A DNA stretch of 64,000 nucleotides from Oceanicaulis sp. HLUCCA04 (GTDB taxonomy: Bacteria; Pseudomonadota; Alphaproteobacteria; Caulobacterales; Maricaulaceae). The translations under genes were made by a program, and so were the position numbers. Position 1 is the stretch's first letter. Each line of letters begins with the position of its first letter. A model generated the notes under the pieces. That model did not search any database, was not told the origin of the DNA, and worked only from the letters and a program-made list of their open reading frames with translations. Shown here one piece after another: positions 7,058-16,095 of this stretch. Location: positions 112,039 to 176,038 of the forward strand of contig LJSH01000004.1 in assembly GCA_001314625.1 (NCBI GenBank). Reading direction: 5' to 3'.

Positions 7058-9295
7058 ATGATTGATCGTCTGATATACGGTGCCGCTGCGGCCGCCCTCG
7101 TTCTGGCCGCCTGCGAGCAGCAGCCTGCAACCAGCCCCGCCCCCGAAGACGGCACCATGAGCGAAACCGGGACCGAAACCGCCATGCCTGTTGAAGCGCC
7201 TGCTGCCGATGCCACGATAGAACCCGCCGCTGAAGGCGGTGCGCTGGCTGCGCTGGAAAACAATCCGTTCGCCGAGGAGTGGACGGAAAACTTTGGTGCT
7301 CCGCCGCTGGACCGGATTACCGAAGCTCACTTCATGCCGGCATTCGAGGCGGGGATGGCTGACCATTCCGCCCACATTGATGCGATCGCAAACAATCGCG
7401 AAGCGCCGACCTTTGAAAATACCCTGTTGGCCATGGAAATGGCGGGGCGGGGCCTTGGCCGCGTCAGCGCTGTGTTCAACAGCCTGACCAGCTCTGCCTC
7501 CAACGACGAGCTGCGCGACATCCAGCGCGAAGTCAGCCCGATGCTGGCCCGTCACAGCGCGTCGATCACGCTCAATGCGGACCTGTTTGCCCGCATCGAC
7601 ACGCTTTACCAGAACCGCGCCGATCTGGACCTTGACGATCAGCAGGCGCGCTTGCTGGAAGTCTATCACGACAACTTCATCCGCGCGGGCGCACAACTGA
7701 CCGAGGAAGAGCGCGAGCGCTATGCTGAAATCCGCTCTGAGCTCGCCACGCTCTATACACAGTTCTCCCAGAACGAGCTTGGTGACCGCGAGAGCTGGTA
7801 TATGGAGCTGCCTGAAAGCGCGCTGGAAAATCTGCCCGAGGGCATGGTCAGCGCGGCCCGGTCGGCGGCCAGCGCCCGTGACATGGAAGGCCATATCATC
7901 ACGCTGGACCGTTCCAGCGTGGAGCCCTTCCTTGAAACCTCTCCTGACCGCGAACTGCGCGAGCAGGCCTGGCGCGGCTTCTATAATCGCGGCAATAACG
8001 ACAATGAATTCAACAATACCCAGCTGATCCGCGATATCCTGGTCCTGCGCCGGGAACAGGCGCAGCTTCTGGGCTTTGACAGCTGGGCGCATTACCGCAC
8101 CGCTGGCACGATGGCCGAAACGCCTGAAGCGGCTATCGATCTGATGGAACAGGTCTGGTGGCCCGCCCGTCAGCGCGCGGTTGAGGAACTGGCCGACATT
8201 CAGGCGATGATCGATGCCGAAGGCGGCGATTATGAAGCCGAGGGCTGGGACTGGCGTTACTATACCCAGCGTGTGCGCGAAGAGCGCTTCGATATCGATC
8301 CTGCCGAAGTGGCCCAGTATCTGGAACTCGACAGCATGATCGAAGCGATGTTCTACACCGCCGGACGCCTGTTCGATATCAGCTTCCATGAGCGCACCGA
8401 CATTCCCGTTTACCATCCCGATGTGCGCGTCTGGGAAGTTCACAATGGCGAAGGCGAAGTGATTGCCCTCTTCTACGGCGATTATTATGCCCGCCCGGGC
8501 AAGCGCTCAGGCGCGTGGATGAGCTCGTTCCGCGCCCAGAATGGTATCACTGGCGATATTCCGCTCATCATCAACAACTGCAATTACAACCGGCCTGATG
8601 ATGGCGAACCGGCGCTGATATCGTTCACCGACGCGACGACGCTCTTCCACGAGCTGGGCCATGGCCTTCACGGCATCCTGTCCAACACCGACTACCCGTC
8701 GCTGGCGGGCACCTCGGTGGATCGTGATTTCGTGGAGTTCCATGCCCAGATTCTCGAGCACTGGCTGTCCCAGCCGGAAATTCTCGAGCGCTTTGCAACC
8801 CACCACGAAACCGGCGAGCCAATGCCGGTGGTACTGCTCGAGCGCATTCTGGCCGCCCAGACCTTCAATGCCGGCTTCGAGAATGTCGAATTCCTCAATT
8901 CCGGCTTTGTCGACATGGCCTATCATCTGGAGGAAAATCCGTCCGGGATTGATGTCGAGGCGTTCGAGGCGGAGGTTCTGGAAAGCCGGGACAATCTGCG
9001 CCAGATCCCGATGCGTCACCGCTCCACCCACTTCCTGCACAGCTTCTCCGGCGAGGGCTATGCAGCGGGCTATTACAGCTATCTGTGGGCGGGCGTGCTC
9101 GATAATGACGGCTTTGCCGCCTTCGAGGAAGCAGACGATATCTTTGATCCCGAAACGTCCCAGCGTCTTTACGAGGTCTTCTCGGGCGGCAATACCCGCC
9201 CGGCGATGGACATGTTTACGGGCTTTCGTGGCCGGGAGCCTTCCGTTGAGCCGCTCCTGCGCAATCGCGGCCTGCTGACCGAGGTCGAAGGCTAG
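7058..9295 (+). CDS. M3-family metallopeptidase lipoprotein (Dcp-like)
   Basis: A 745-aa zinc peptidase of family M3, related to peptidyl-dipeptidase Dcp and oligopeptidase A. The zinc site HELGH is at about residue 531 (FHELGHGLHG), followed by EFHAQILEHW, which supplies the third ligand. An N-terminal lipobox (VLAAC, Cys at about residue 15) and a Ser/Pro/Thr/Glu-rich linker place it as a periplasmic lipoprotein, so it probably degrades peptides in the periplasm. The ATG at 7058 is set by the AGGTGAGGA ribosome site; the frame is open further upstream without support. It ends at a good terminator (9324-9356). Confidence 0.95.
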   Translation: MIDRLIYGAAAAALVLAACEQQPATSPAPEDGTMSETGTETAMPVEAPAADATIEPAAEGGALAALENNPFAEEWTENFGAPPLDRITEAHFMPAFEAGMADHSAHIDAIANNREAPTFENTLLAMEMAGRGLGRVSAVFNSLTSSASNDELRDIQREVSPMLARHSASITLNADLFARIDTLYQNRADLDLDDQQARLLEVYHDNFIRAGAQLTEEERERYAEIRSELATLYTQFSQNELGDRESWYMELPESALENLPEGMVSAARSAASARDMEGHIITLDRSSVEPFLETSPDRELREQAWRGFYNRGNNDNEFNNTQLIRDILVLRREQAQLLGFDSWAHYRTAGTMAETPEAAIDLMEQVWWPARQRAVEELADIQAMIDAEGGDYEAEGWDWRYYTQRVREERFDIDPAEVAQYLELDSMIEAMFYTAGRLFDISFHERTDIPVYHPDVRVWEVHNGEGEVIALFYGDYYARPGKRSGAWMSSFRAQNGITGDIPLIINNCNYNRPDDGEPALISFTDATTLFHELGHGLHGILSNTDYPSLAGTSVDRDFVEFHAQILEHWLSQPEILERFATHHETGEPMPVVLLERILAAQTFNAGFENVEFLNSGFVDMAYHLEENPSGIDVEAFEAEVLESRDNLRQIPMRHRSTHFLHSFSGEGYAAGYYSYLWAGVLDNDGFAAFEEADDIFDPETSQRLYEVFSGGNTRPAMDMFTGFRGREPSVEPLLRNRGLLTEVEG

Positions 9296-9323
9296 ACTGC
9301 ACTAGCCATTGCCAGGCTGAAGA

Positions 9324-9356
9324 AGGCGTGCCTCCTCGCGGAGGCGCGCCTTTTTT
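9324..9356 (+). terminator. Rho-independent terminator of the M3 peptidase gene
   Basis: Stem AGGCGTGCCTCC (9324-9335) with GGAGGCGCGCCT (9340-9351), one G-T pair, 4-nt loop TCGC, and a run of six T (9351-9356). It lies 29 bp after the stop codon. Confidence 0.92.
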
Positions 9357-9437
9357 CGCTACCGCGTGCGTCATCGAACTGACAAGCCTGACCTGTAATC
9401 GGTGGTCTGGCGACCGCTTTTCAAAGGAGACCCCCGC

Positions 9438-11396
9438 ATGGCCCCTGATCTGCGAATCTGCATCGGCGTGCTCGCGCTGCTGGCGATGCCGTCTGCCAGT
9501 CTGGCGCAAAACTGGATGGCGGGCCCTGAAGTGGTCAGAGGTCTGTCTGGCAGCTCCATTTCCGGTGTGGTGTTCGAGGATCTGAACGGCGACGGGATCC
9601 ACCAGACGGGCGAGCCGGGCGTGGAGGGTGTCCTGGTCTCCAACGGGCTTGAGGTGACGCAGACCGGGCGGTCGGGCGCCTATGAACTTCCGGCGCGCGC
9701 GGACATGGATCTGTTCGTCGTCCAGCCTTCAGGCTGGCGTGTCCCGGTCAATGACAGCAACATCCCGCAGTTTTCCTATACCCACAAGCCGGGCGGCTCT
9801 GCGCAGGCGCTGCGCTATGGCGGCCTGCCCGATACCGGCCCGGCGCCCGAACGGGTGAATTTCCCCTTGCGCCGCGCGCAGGATGATGACGCGTTCAGCT
9901 GCGCTGTTATCGGCGACAGCCAGACCTATTCGGGTTTCGAGATCAGCCAGTTCCGCGACAGCGCGATTGCCGATCTTGTGGCCCGTGATCTGACCGGCAA
10001 TGACTGCATGCTCTATCTGGGCGATGTCGTTGGCGATGATCTGGAATTGCTGACGCGCATTTTCGAGGTGGGCTCCAGCGTGGGCGTGCCGCAATGGGCC
10101 GTTGTCGGCAATCACGACATTGATCTTGATGCCGCCAGCCCGGCGGAATCCACCGACACCTGGCGGCGCCTGTACGGCCCGGCCTATTACGCGTTCGAGA
10201 TCGGTGAGGTGACCTTCATCGTCCTGAACAATATCTATTTTCCGTGCGGGGAAGAGGATGCCGGCGTGCCGGGCCGCGGGTTCTGCACGCAAAGCGAGAC
10301 CGCCCGCTATAATGCCCGCGTCAGCGATACGCAGATGGAATGGCTGGAAAACCTCTTGCGCCGGATACCGCAAGACCGGCTGATCGTGATGGCCCACCAT
10401 GCGCCCTTCGTCAGCTTCGTGGATGCCGCCAGCCCGGTGCACCAGACCGACAATGCCCCGCAAATCTACGCGCTTCTGGAAGGGCGCGAGGTGCTGTCGC
10501 TGTCGGGTCATACCCATACGCTGGAAAACCTGTCACCCGGTCAGCACTATGAAGGCTGGCAGGAGGCGGTGGGCGTCGGCCCGCTGCCCTTCCGCCATAT
10601 CGTGGCCGGTGCGGCTTCGGGCAATTGGTGGCAGGGTGATTTCAATGTGGATGGCGATGCGCAGGCCCTTCAGCGCATGGGCGCGCCCAAGGGCGTTCTG
10701 ATGATCGATTTTGCCGGCAGCGCCTATCAGGAACATTATTTTGGCTCGCGCCTGGATGCCGGGCGCGGCCAGTGGGTGGATTTCAACACGCCCGCTTTTC
10801 GTGAATGGTTTGACGCGCTCAATGCCTGGCGGGCCGAACCCCAAGACACACGCGACGCCGTGCCACCGGTCTCGGTCAATGATCTTCCCGATACGCGCAT
10901 CCTGACCCGTCAGGATCTGGCCGAGGGCACCTATCTCACCGCCAATGTCTGGAATGGTGCCGCTGAAACCATCGTCGAGGCGCGCATCAATGACGGCGCG
11001 CCGTTTGCGCTCACCCGCACGCAGGAAGGCGCTGGCGAGGCACCGCGTGTCGGGGCGATGTATGCTGACCCGTTTGCGGTCAGACGGCAGGCCAGCGTCG
11101 GGCGCTACGCGGTGGAAAGCCGGTCAGGCGAGGAACGCGATCAGGGCTTCGAGGCGTTTCGCGGTTCGCGCTTTCAGGGCGTGCCCCAGCCCCAGACCTC
11201 TCTTGCAGACCGCAATGTCCATCTGTGGACGGCCCGCCTGCCGGCCGATCTGCCCGAAGGCGTCCACCGCATGACCGTCACCAGCACCGACAGGCATGGC
11301 CGCGAGTACAGCGATACGGTTGTGTTCGAGGTCAGAAGCGAGCGCCCGCCCGCCCGTTTCCGCAGCGATGTCTGGGAGGCAGGCGCGGCCGAGTAA
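9438..11396 (+). CDS. Exported calcineurin-like metallophosphoesterase
   Basis: A 652-aa exported phosphoesterase. A signal peptide ending SLAQ is followed by a beta-sandwich-like N-terminal domain with GVVFEDLNGDGIHQTGEPG (an Ig/SdrD-like loop), then the catalytic domain with the five metallophosphoesterase motifs: GDSQ, YLGDVVGDD, GNHD (residues 224-227), MAHHAPF and SGHTHTLE. A C-terminal domain of about 200 residues is all-beta. This three-part layout matches the CalX/MetallophosN-MetallophosC arrangement. The substrate is unknown. The ATG at 9438 follows AAAGGAGA. Confidence 0.92.
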   Translation: MAPDLRICIGVLALLAMPSASLAQNWMAGPEVVRGLSGSSISGVVFEDLNGDGIHQTGEPGVEGVLVSNGLEVTQTGRSGAYELPARADMDLFVVQPSGWRVPVNDSNIPQFSYTHKPGGSAQALRYGGLPDTGPAPERVNFPLRRAQDDDAFSCAVIGDSQTYSGFEISQFRDSAIADLVARDLTGNDCMLYLGDVVGDDLELLTRIFEVGSSVGVPQWAVVGNHDIDLDAASPAESTDTWRRLYGPAYYAFEIGEVTFIVLNNIYFPCGEEDAGVPGRGFCTQSETARYNARVSDTQMEWLENLLRRIPQDRLIVMAHHAPFVSFVDAASPVHQTDNAPQIYALLEGREVLSLSGHTHTLENLSPGQHYEGWQEAVGVGPLPFRHIVAGAASGNWWQGDFNVDGDAQALQRMGAPKGVLMIDFAGSAYQEHYFGSRLDAGRGQWVDFNTPAFREWFDALNAWRAEPQDTRDAVPPVSVNDLPDTRILTRQDLAEGTYLTANVWNGAAETIVEARINDGAPFALTRTQEGAGEAPRVGAMYADPFAVRRQASVGRYAVESRSGEERDQGFEAFRGSRFQGVPQPQTSLADRNVHLWTARLPADLPEGVHRMTVTSTDRHGREYSDTVVFEVRSERPPARFRSDVWEAGAAE

Positions 11397-11402
11397 TTCC
11401 GG

Positions 11403-12590
11403 CTAGCCGCTGAAATAGCTTTTCAGATTGCGCGCCGCCTGGCGGATGCGCTGCTCGTTCTCGACGAGCGCGAGACGGATATGGGTGTCGCCGCGCTCGC
11501 CAAAACCCAGCCCCGGCGCGACGGCGACGCCGGTCTTGTCCAGCAGATCCTTGGCAAACTCCACCGAGCCCATGTGGGCAAAGCGCGCGGGTATCGGGGC
11601 CCAGGCGAACATGGTGGCCGGCGGTGAGGGGATGTCGAAGCCTGCACGGCCAAAGCTTTCCACCAGCACGTCGCGCCGCTTTTTGTAGGTTTCGCGGGCA
11701 AAGGCTACATGATCCTGCGGCCCGTCGAGCGCCGCCACGGCGGCGACCTGCACAGGCGTGAATGCACCATAATCAAGATAGGATTTGACGCGTTTGAGCG
11801 CAGCGATAAGGCGCGCGGACCCGGCGGCAAAGCCGATGCGCCAGCCCGGCATGGAATAGGTTTTTGACATGGAGGTGAACTCCACCGCGACCTCGCGCGC
11901 GCCCTCAACCTGCAGGATGGACGGGGGCGGGGCGCCGTCGAAATAAATCTCCGAATAGGCAAGGTCGGAAATGAGCACGATATCGTTGGCTTTCGCGACC
12001 TTCACCGCCTCCTTGTAGAAATCCAGATCGACCACTTGCGCGGTCGGGTTGGACGGGAAGTTCAGTACCATCGCCGAGGGCGCAGGCACCGAGCGCCTGC
12101 AGGCCGTCACCGCGTCGGCGAGGAATTGTTCGGGCGAATTGAAGCTCACAGCGCGGACGGCTGCGCCCGCGATAATGAAGCCGAACATGTGAATAGGGTA
12201 GGAGGGGTCGGGCACGATGATGACATCGCCCGGCGCCGTGATGGCTTGCGCCAGATTGGCCAGCCCCTCCTTGGAGCCCAGCGTGACGCAGACCTCGGTC
12301 TCCGGGTTCAGTCCGACATCAAAGCGGCGCTCGTAATAGCGCGTGAAGGCCCGGCGCAGCGCGGGCACGCCCTGACTGGCCGAATAGCGGTGCGCGCGCG
12401 GATCGCCAGCGACCTCCTTGAGCTTGTCAATGATGTGCGGCGCAGGGGCCAGATCAGGATTGCCCATGCCGAAATCGATGATGTCGCGGCCTTCCTGGCG
12501 CCAGGCCGCCTTCATCCGGTTCACCTCGGCAAAGACATAAGGTGGCAGGCGGCGTTCGCGATAATAGGGGTCGCTGCTGGACGGGGCCAT
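11403..12590 (-). CDS. Class I PLP aminotransferase (AlaC/LL-DAP aminotransferase-like)
   Basis: A 395-aa fold-type I aminotransferase. The PLP-binding lysine is in SMSKTYSMPGWRIGFAAG; substrate and cofactor contacts are in DFGMGNPDL, LNFPSNPTAQVVD and ISDLAYSEIYFDG. These features fit the AlaC/alanine-glutamate and LL-diaminopimelate aminotransferase branch, giving a likely role in alanine or related amino-acid synthesis in the cytoplasm. It lies convergent with the phosphoesterase, 6 bp away, and 6 bp downstream of the ABC permease gene on the same strand, so it may be the last gene of that transcript. Confidence 0.92.
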   Translation of the reverse strand: MAPSSSDPYYRERRLPPYVFAEVNRMKAAWRQEGRDIIDFGMGNPDLAPAPHIIDKLKEVAGDPRAHRYSASQGVPALRRAFTRYYERRFDVGLNPETEVCVTLGSKEGLANLAQAITAPGDVIIVPDPSYPIHMFGFIIAGAAVRAVSFNSPEQFLADAVTACRRSVPAPSAMVLNFPSNPTAQVVDLDFYKEAVKVAKANDIVLISDLAYSEIYFDGAPPPSILQVEGAREVAVEFTSMSKTYSMPGWRIGFAAGSARLIAALKRVKSYLDYGAFTPVQVAAVAALDGPQDHVAFARETYKKRRDVLVESFGRAGFDIPSPPATMFAWAPIPARFAHMGSVEFAKDLLDKTGVAVAPGLGFGERGDTHIRLALVENEQRIRQAARNLKSYFSG

Positions 12591-12596
12591 GTCCGC

Positions 12597-14069
12597 CTAT
12601 TCCTCGTCGGTAACCGGCTTCTTGCGGGAAAATACGCGCTTGACGGAATCGGCGTTAGCGTGGCCCAGCGCACCTTGCTGGAACACTGCGGCAGCGCCCC
12701 ACAGGACCAGCGCCAGTGTTGCCAGCATGACAAGGCTGGTGCCGGCGATTTCCCACAGCGGTGGCTGTGACGGCAGGCGCGCGATCATCACGAACGGCGT
12801 CCAGAGCGGCACCCAGGAGACCACCTGGACGGCCAACGAATCGATGGAGCGCATGGCAAAGACCAGAATCATCAGCGGCAGCATCAAGACCAGAATGAGC
12901 GGGCTCATCAGCGTCTGGGCGTCGTGAAGCGTCTCGCACAGCGAGCCCAGTGCCAGGAAGATCGCGCCATACATGAGATAGCCGACCATGAAGTATGCCA
13001 GCGCCGCCAGGAACAGGCCGGGCTGGATGGCTTCACCGAGAAATCCGGCAATTTCCGGGTCCACATCTTGCAGGAAGCTTCCGGCAATGATCAGGCCTGA
13101 CGTGCCGATCAGGCCCCAGACCGCAAACAGGGTGAAGGAGACGGCGGCGACACCCAGAAGCTTGCCGATCAGCAGATCGCTGACGCGCACCGTTGAAAGC
13201 AGGAGCTCGATGATCTTGCCGCCCTTTTCCTCGACCAGGCTGGTCAGCAGCATGTTCGCGACCGAGAAGATGGCCGTCCACAGCATGATGGCGAGAATGA
13301 CCGCCACTATGTAGGGCGCAAAGTCGGCGGCCCCGACTTCGGTATCGTCAACCGTTTCAGGGTTGAGATTGCGCATTTCCGGCTCCAGCGAGGACAGGGC
13401 CTCGATCTCTGCCGGATCAAGTCCGCGTGCGGCGAGAGCCTGTTCGCGCACATGGTCGCGCAAGGCGCGCCGGACAGCACCGGACAGGCTCTGCTCGGTG
13501 ACATTGGTGGAGTAATAGGTGATCAGGGGCAGATCGCTCCCGGCCTCCCGGGTCAGGAAGACGGCAGCAAACAGGGAACGCTCGCCCGATGGTGTCGATA
13601 CCGGCTGATCGCCCACAAGATAGGGGCGCAGCGCATCAATCGTGCGCGCCGGCGCATCCACACGCACCAGAAGGCCGCTACCGGCCTCAATCATGTCCGC
13701 GCTGCCCTCCATGCCGAGGATTTCCAGGGCATCGTCAAGGCCATCAAGACCAACCGGGTCGGCGTCGAACGCGGCCAGTGCACGTTCGCGTGCCTCTGCA
13801 TCGGCTGACACTTGAGCGGCAGCTTCCAGCGCTGCGCGGGTCTGCTCGCGCCGCTCACGCTCGATAGATGCCTGGATGACCGTATCGAGGCCGGAATTGG
13901 TCTCGTCGATAATCACATAATGGCGCACCGGCTGGGCCGATTGCACCAAGGCAGGAATTGCGGCGCCGACGAGCATGAACAGAGGCACCGAAGCCAGTGA
14001 CAGCCAGAATCCCCACGTGGCGACATAAGAGAGGTATTCGCGGCGGGCTATGAGATAGATGGCGCGCAT
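12597..14069 (-). CDS. ABC-2 type transporter permease (NatB-like)
   Basis: A 490-aa permease. One helix near residues 20-42 anchors a large extracytoplasmic domain (to about residue 255), then five or six helices follow. The sequence LLTSLVEEKGGKIIELLLST in the middle is the signature of the NatB/ABC-2 exporter permeases. It pairs with the ATP-binding gene immediately upstream (3-bp gap). Together they form an export system of the Na+/drug type; the cargo cannot be read from sequence. Confidence 0.92.
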   Translation of the reverse strand: MRAIYLIARREYLSYVATWGFWLSLASVPLFMLVGAAIPALVQSAQPVRHYVIIDETNSGLDTVIQASIERERREQTRAALEAAAQVSADAEARERALAAFDADPVGLDGLDDALEILGMEGSADMIEAGSGLLVRVDAPARTIDALRPYLVGDQPVSTPSGERSLFAAVFLTREAGSDLPLITYYSTNVTEQSLSGAVRRALRDHVREQALAARGLDPAEIEALSSLEPEMRNLNPETVDDTEVGAADFAPYIVAVILAIMLWTAIFSVANMLLTSLVEEKGGKIIELLLSTVRVSDLLIGKLLGVAAVSFTLFAVWGLIGTSGLIIAGSFLQDVDPEIAGFLGEAIQPGLFLAALAYFMVGYLMYGAIFLALGSLCETLHDAQTLMSPLILVLMLPLMILVFAMRSIDSLAVQVVSWVPLWTPFVMIARLPSQPPLWEIAGTSLVMLATLALVLWGAAAVFQQGALGHANADSVKRVFSRKKPVTDEE

Positions 14070-14072
14070 GGC

Positions 14073-15026
14073 TTACTTGCCTCCTGCGGGCTGGGCCGTT
14101 TCGCTGGCAGAGACCAGCCGGACAAAGGCATCATGCAGGTGCGGACGCACGGGCTCGAACCGGGTCAGGCGCACACCGGCTTCCACGCAGGCGCGCAGGA
14201 CATGCTGGGGATCCACGCCGGATGTCAGGGCAATCTGCCAGACCGCAGCGCCGTCCGCATCGGGTTCCAGCCTCGTCACCTCGCCAAAGCGCGACAGCAA
14301 AGCGCTGATATCGTCGTGTGAATCGACCCCGATCGTGACAAGACGTGGAACAACGGAAAGGGCCTCATCGACCTTGCCGTCAAAAATTTTCGAGCCCCGG
14401 GCCATCAGCACGATCCGGTCGCAGATCCGTTCGGCCTGCGCCATCACATGGGTGGAAAACAATATCGTGCGCCCGGCCTTGGCCTGTTCCAGGATCACAT
14501 CCTCGAGCATGGCCTGATTGACCGGGTCGAGGCCGGAAAACGGCTCATCAAGAATAATGAAGTCCGGCTCGTGAATGATGGCGGCGATGATCTGAACTTT
14601 CTGGGCCATGCCCTTGGACAGTTCCTTGATCTTCTTGCCTGCGCTGGCCGCAAGGCCAAAACGCTCCAGCGAGGTCAAGGCCCGGCGTCTTGCTTCGGCT
14701 GCCGGAACGCCCTTCAGCCGCGCAAACAGGGCGATCACCTGCTCGGCCGTCATCTTGCGGTAGACGCCGCGCTCCTCGGGCAGGAAGCCGACCCGGTCCA
14801 GCGTGCGTTGGGTGGGCGGCTGACCGAACAGCAGCGCCTTGCCAGCGTCGGGCCGGATGATCCCCAGCGCCATGCGCAACGTTGTGGTCTTGCCCGCCCC
14901 GTTGGGCCCCAAAAAGCCGGTGATCGAGCCTGACGGCACGGAAAAGCTGACCTGACGGACCGCCGGAAAACCGGAGAAGGTTTTTGTCAGGCCGTCTACA
15001 TCGAGGGCAGGCATGGTCATTGGCAA
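14073..15026 (-). CDS. ABC transporter ATP-binding protein (NatA-like)
   Basis: A 317-aa cytoplasmic ATPase. Walker A is GPNGAGKTT, the signature is LSKGMAQKVQ (a KGM variant of LSGGQ), Walker B is FIILDEPFSGLDP, and the H-loop is STHVMAQAERICDR. The C-terminal 90 residues form the domain often seen in NatA-type ATPases. It powers the permease encoded next. The ATG used is the first of three close in-frame ones (MPMTMP), so the true start may be 6-12 nt later. Confidence 0.94.
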   Translation of the reverse strand: MPMTMPALDVDGLTKTFSGFPAVRQVSFSVPSGSITGFLGPNGAGKTTTLRMALGIIRPDAGKALLFGQPPTQRTLDRVGFLPEERGVYRKMTAEQVIALFARLKGVPAAEARRRALTSLERFGLAASAGKKIKELSKGMAQKVQIIAAIIHEPDFIILDEPFSGLDPVNQAMLEDVILEQAKAGRTILFSTHVMAQAERICDRIVLMARGSKIFDGKVDEALSVVPRLVTIGVDSHDDISALLSRFGEVTRLEPDADGAAVWQIALTSGVDPQHVLRACVEAGVRLTRFEPVRPHLHDAFVRLVSASETAQPAGGK

Positions 15027-15091
15027 AAATTCCGGTTGTATGGCGGGAAATCAGGCTATTTGATCTTGTGTTTAGGATGCCCGGCACGGCC

Positions 15092-15122
15092 TGTCATCCC
15101 GGCGAAGCCGGATTCGGCCCAG
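15092..15122. repeat. Short GC-rich intergenic repeat
   Basis: The stretch CTGTCATCCCGGCGAAGCCG resembles the TCATCCCGGC-type intergenic palindromes scattered in many alphaproteobacterial genomes, with CCGGC/GCCGG arms. It lies between the ABC ATPase and DUF1499 genes. Only one clear copy is in this window; the assignment as a repeat rests on general knowledge. Confidence 0.4.
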
Positions 15123-15157
15123 CTAACATGGATTTAATGTCAGGCGAGGGAAGAAAC

Positions 15158-15571
15158 ATGGCTGATGGCGAGATTTTTCCGATTGATTTCTCCGCGTTGA
15201 CACCCCCGCGCCAGCCGCGCTGGTTCCTCGCGCTGCCAGAGGGATTTGAAAGCAGCGCCACGCCCCATATCCGCACAGCCAGTGTGCCCGGAGAGCCGGC
15301 AGACCTGCTGGCACGCTTCAGGGCGATCGCGCTGGATGCGCCGCGCACGCGCCTGCGGTGCGAGGCGGGCTTGCAGATCGAGCTGGAACAGAAAAGCGCG
15401 GTGTTCGGCTTCACCGACCGGATCACCGTCGAGGCTATCACGGTGCAGCCGGGCCATTGTGCGCTGGCGGTCTATTCACGTGCCTTGCTGGGCTATTACG
15501 ATTTTGGCGTAAACCGCAAACGCGTCACCGCCTGGCTGGACGCCTGTCAAGCAGCGGGCAGCGCGAAATAG
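15158..15571 (+). CDS. DUF1499 family protein
   Basis: A 137-aa protein. The C-terminal pattern LAVYSRALLGYYDFGVNRKR closely follows the conserved end of DUF1499 proteins (S-R-S-R-x-G-Y-x-D-x-G-x-N-R-x-R). No signal peptide is seen. Function is unknown for the family. The ATG at 15158 is set by GAGGGAAG just upstream; earlier in-frame ATGs at 15128 and 15137 lack a site. Its 3' end overlaps the convergent DinB gene by 25 bp. Confidence 0.85.
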   Translation: MADGEIFPIDFSALTPPRQPRWFLALPEGFESSATPHIRTASVPGEPADLLARFRAIALDAPRTRLRCEAGLQIELEQKSAVFGFTDRITVEAITVQPGHCALAVYSRALLGYYDFGVNRKRVTAWLDACQAAGSAK

Positions 15572-16044
15572 AGCAGATCAAGTGATGGCGGCTCGTTGAC
15601 GCCAAGCTGGCGCAAGATGTGGCTGGCCTGCCCGCGATGATGGGTCTGGTGGTTGAACAGATGCGCCAGAATCACGCCCAGAGGCAGTTGTTTGCTTTCG
15701 CCGCGGGTGTTGCCGTAGCGCACGGGCGTATCAAAGCCTGATCCATCCAGGCTGGCCACATAGGCCGCAAGCCGGGCATCTTCGGCTTCGCGCGCCTGTC
15801 TGAGCTCTGCAAAGCTGTCGTAGAGGATGGTATCCAGACGGGCGGGCGCCTCGCCCTCCCCGGTCAGGCGATGGAGCCAGATCCGGTCAGCCACAAGAAT
15901 ATGGTTGAGAACACCGTGAAGGCTGCGGAAATAGCCTTTCACATCCTTCTTGCGCTCAGTGTCCTTGAGCGCCGTCGCCGCGTCATACAACCGGGCATTG
16001 GCCCATGTATTGTAGGCCGCAAAGCGGACAAAATGATCTTGCAC
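15547..16044 (-). CDS. DinB-family protein
   Basis: A 165-aa four-helix-bundle protein of the DinB/YfiT family, with predicted metal-binding histidines in LHGVLNHILVADRIW and LAHLFNHQTHHRGQAS, the two conserved helices. Members are often metal-dependent thiol transferases or hydrolases; the substrate here is unknown. The gene opens MQDHFVRFAAYNTWANARL, a standard DinB start. It overlaps the 3' end of the DUF1499 gene on the other strand. Confidence 0.92.
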   Translation of the reverse strand: MQDHFVRFAAYNTWANARLYDAATALKDTERKKDVKGYFRSLHGVLNHILVADRIWLHRLTGEGEAPARLDTILYDSFAELRQAREAEDARLAAYVASLDGSGFDTPVRYGNTRGESKQLPLGVILAHLFNHQTHHRGQASHILRQLGVNEPPSLDLLYFALPAA

Positions 16045-16095
16045 GAAGCAGTTTACCTTTCGCTCAGTCGCACTCTCATACCATGAGCGCTGCCC

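Noticed and set aside
7001-8443. A 480-codon open frame on the minus strand inside the M3 peptidase gene
   Set aside because: It lies fully antisense to a well-supported peptidase with all zinc motifs, and its protein has no recognisable family; GC-rich codon bias often gives such shadows.
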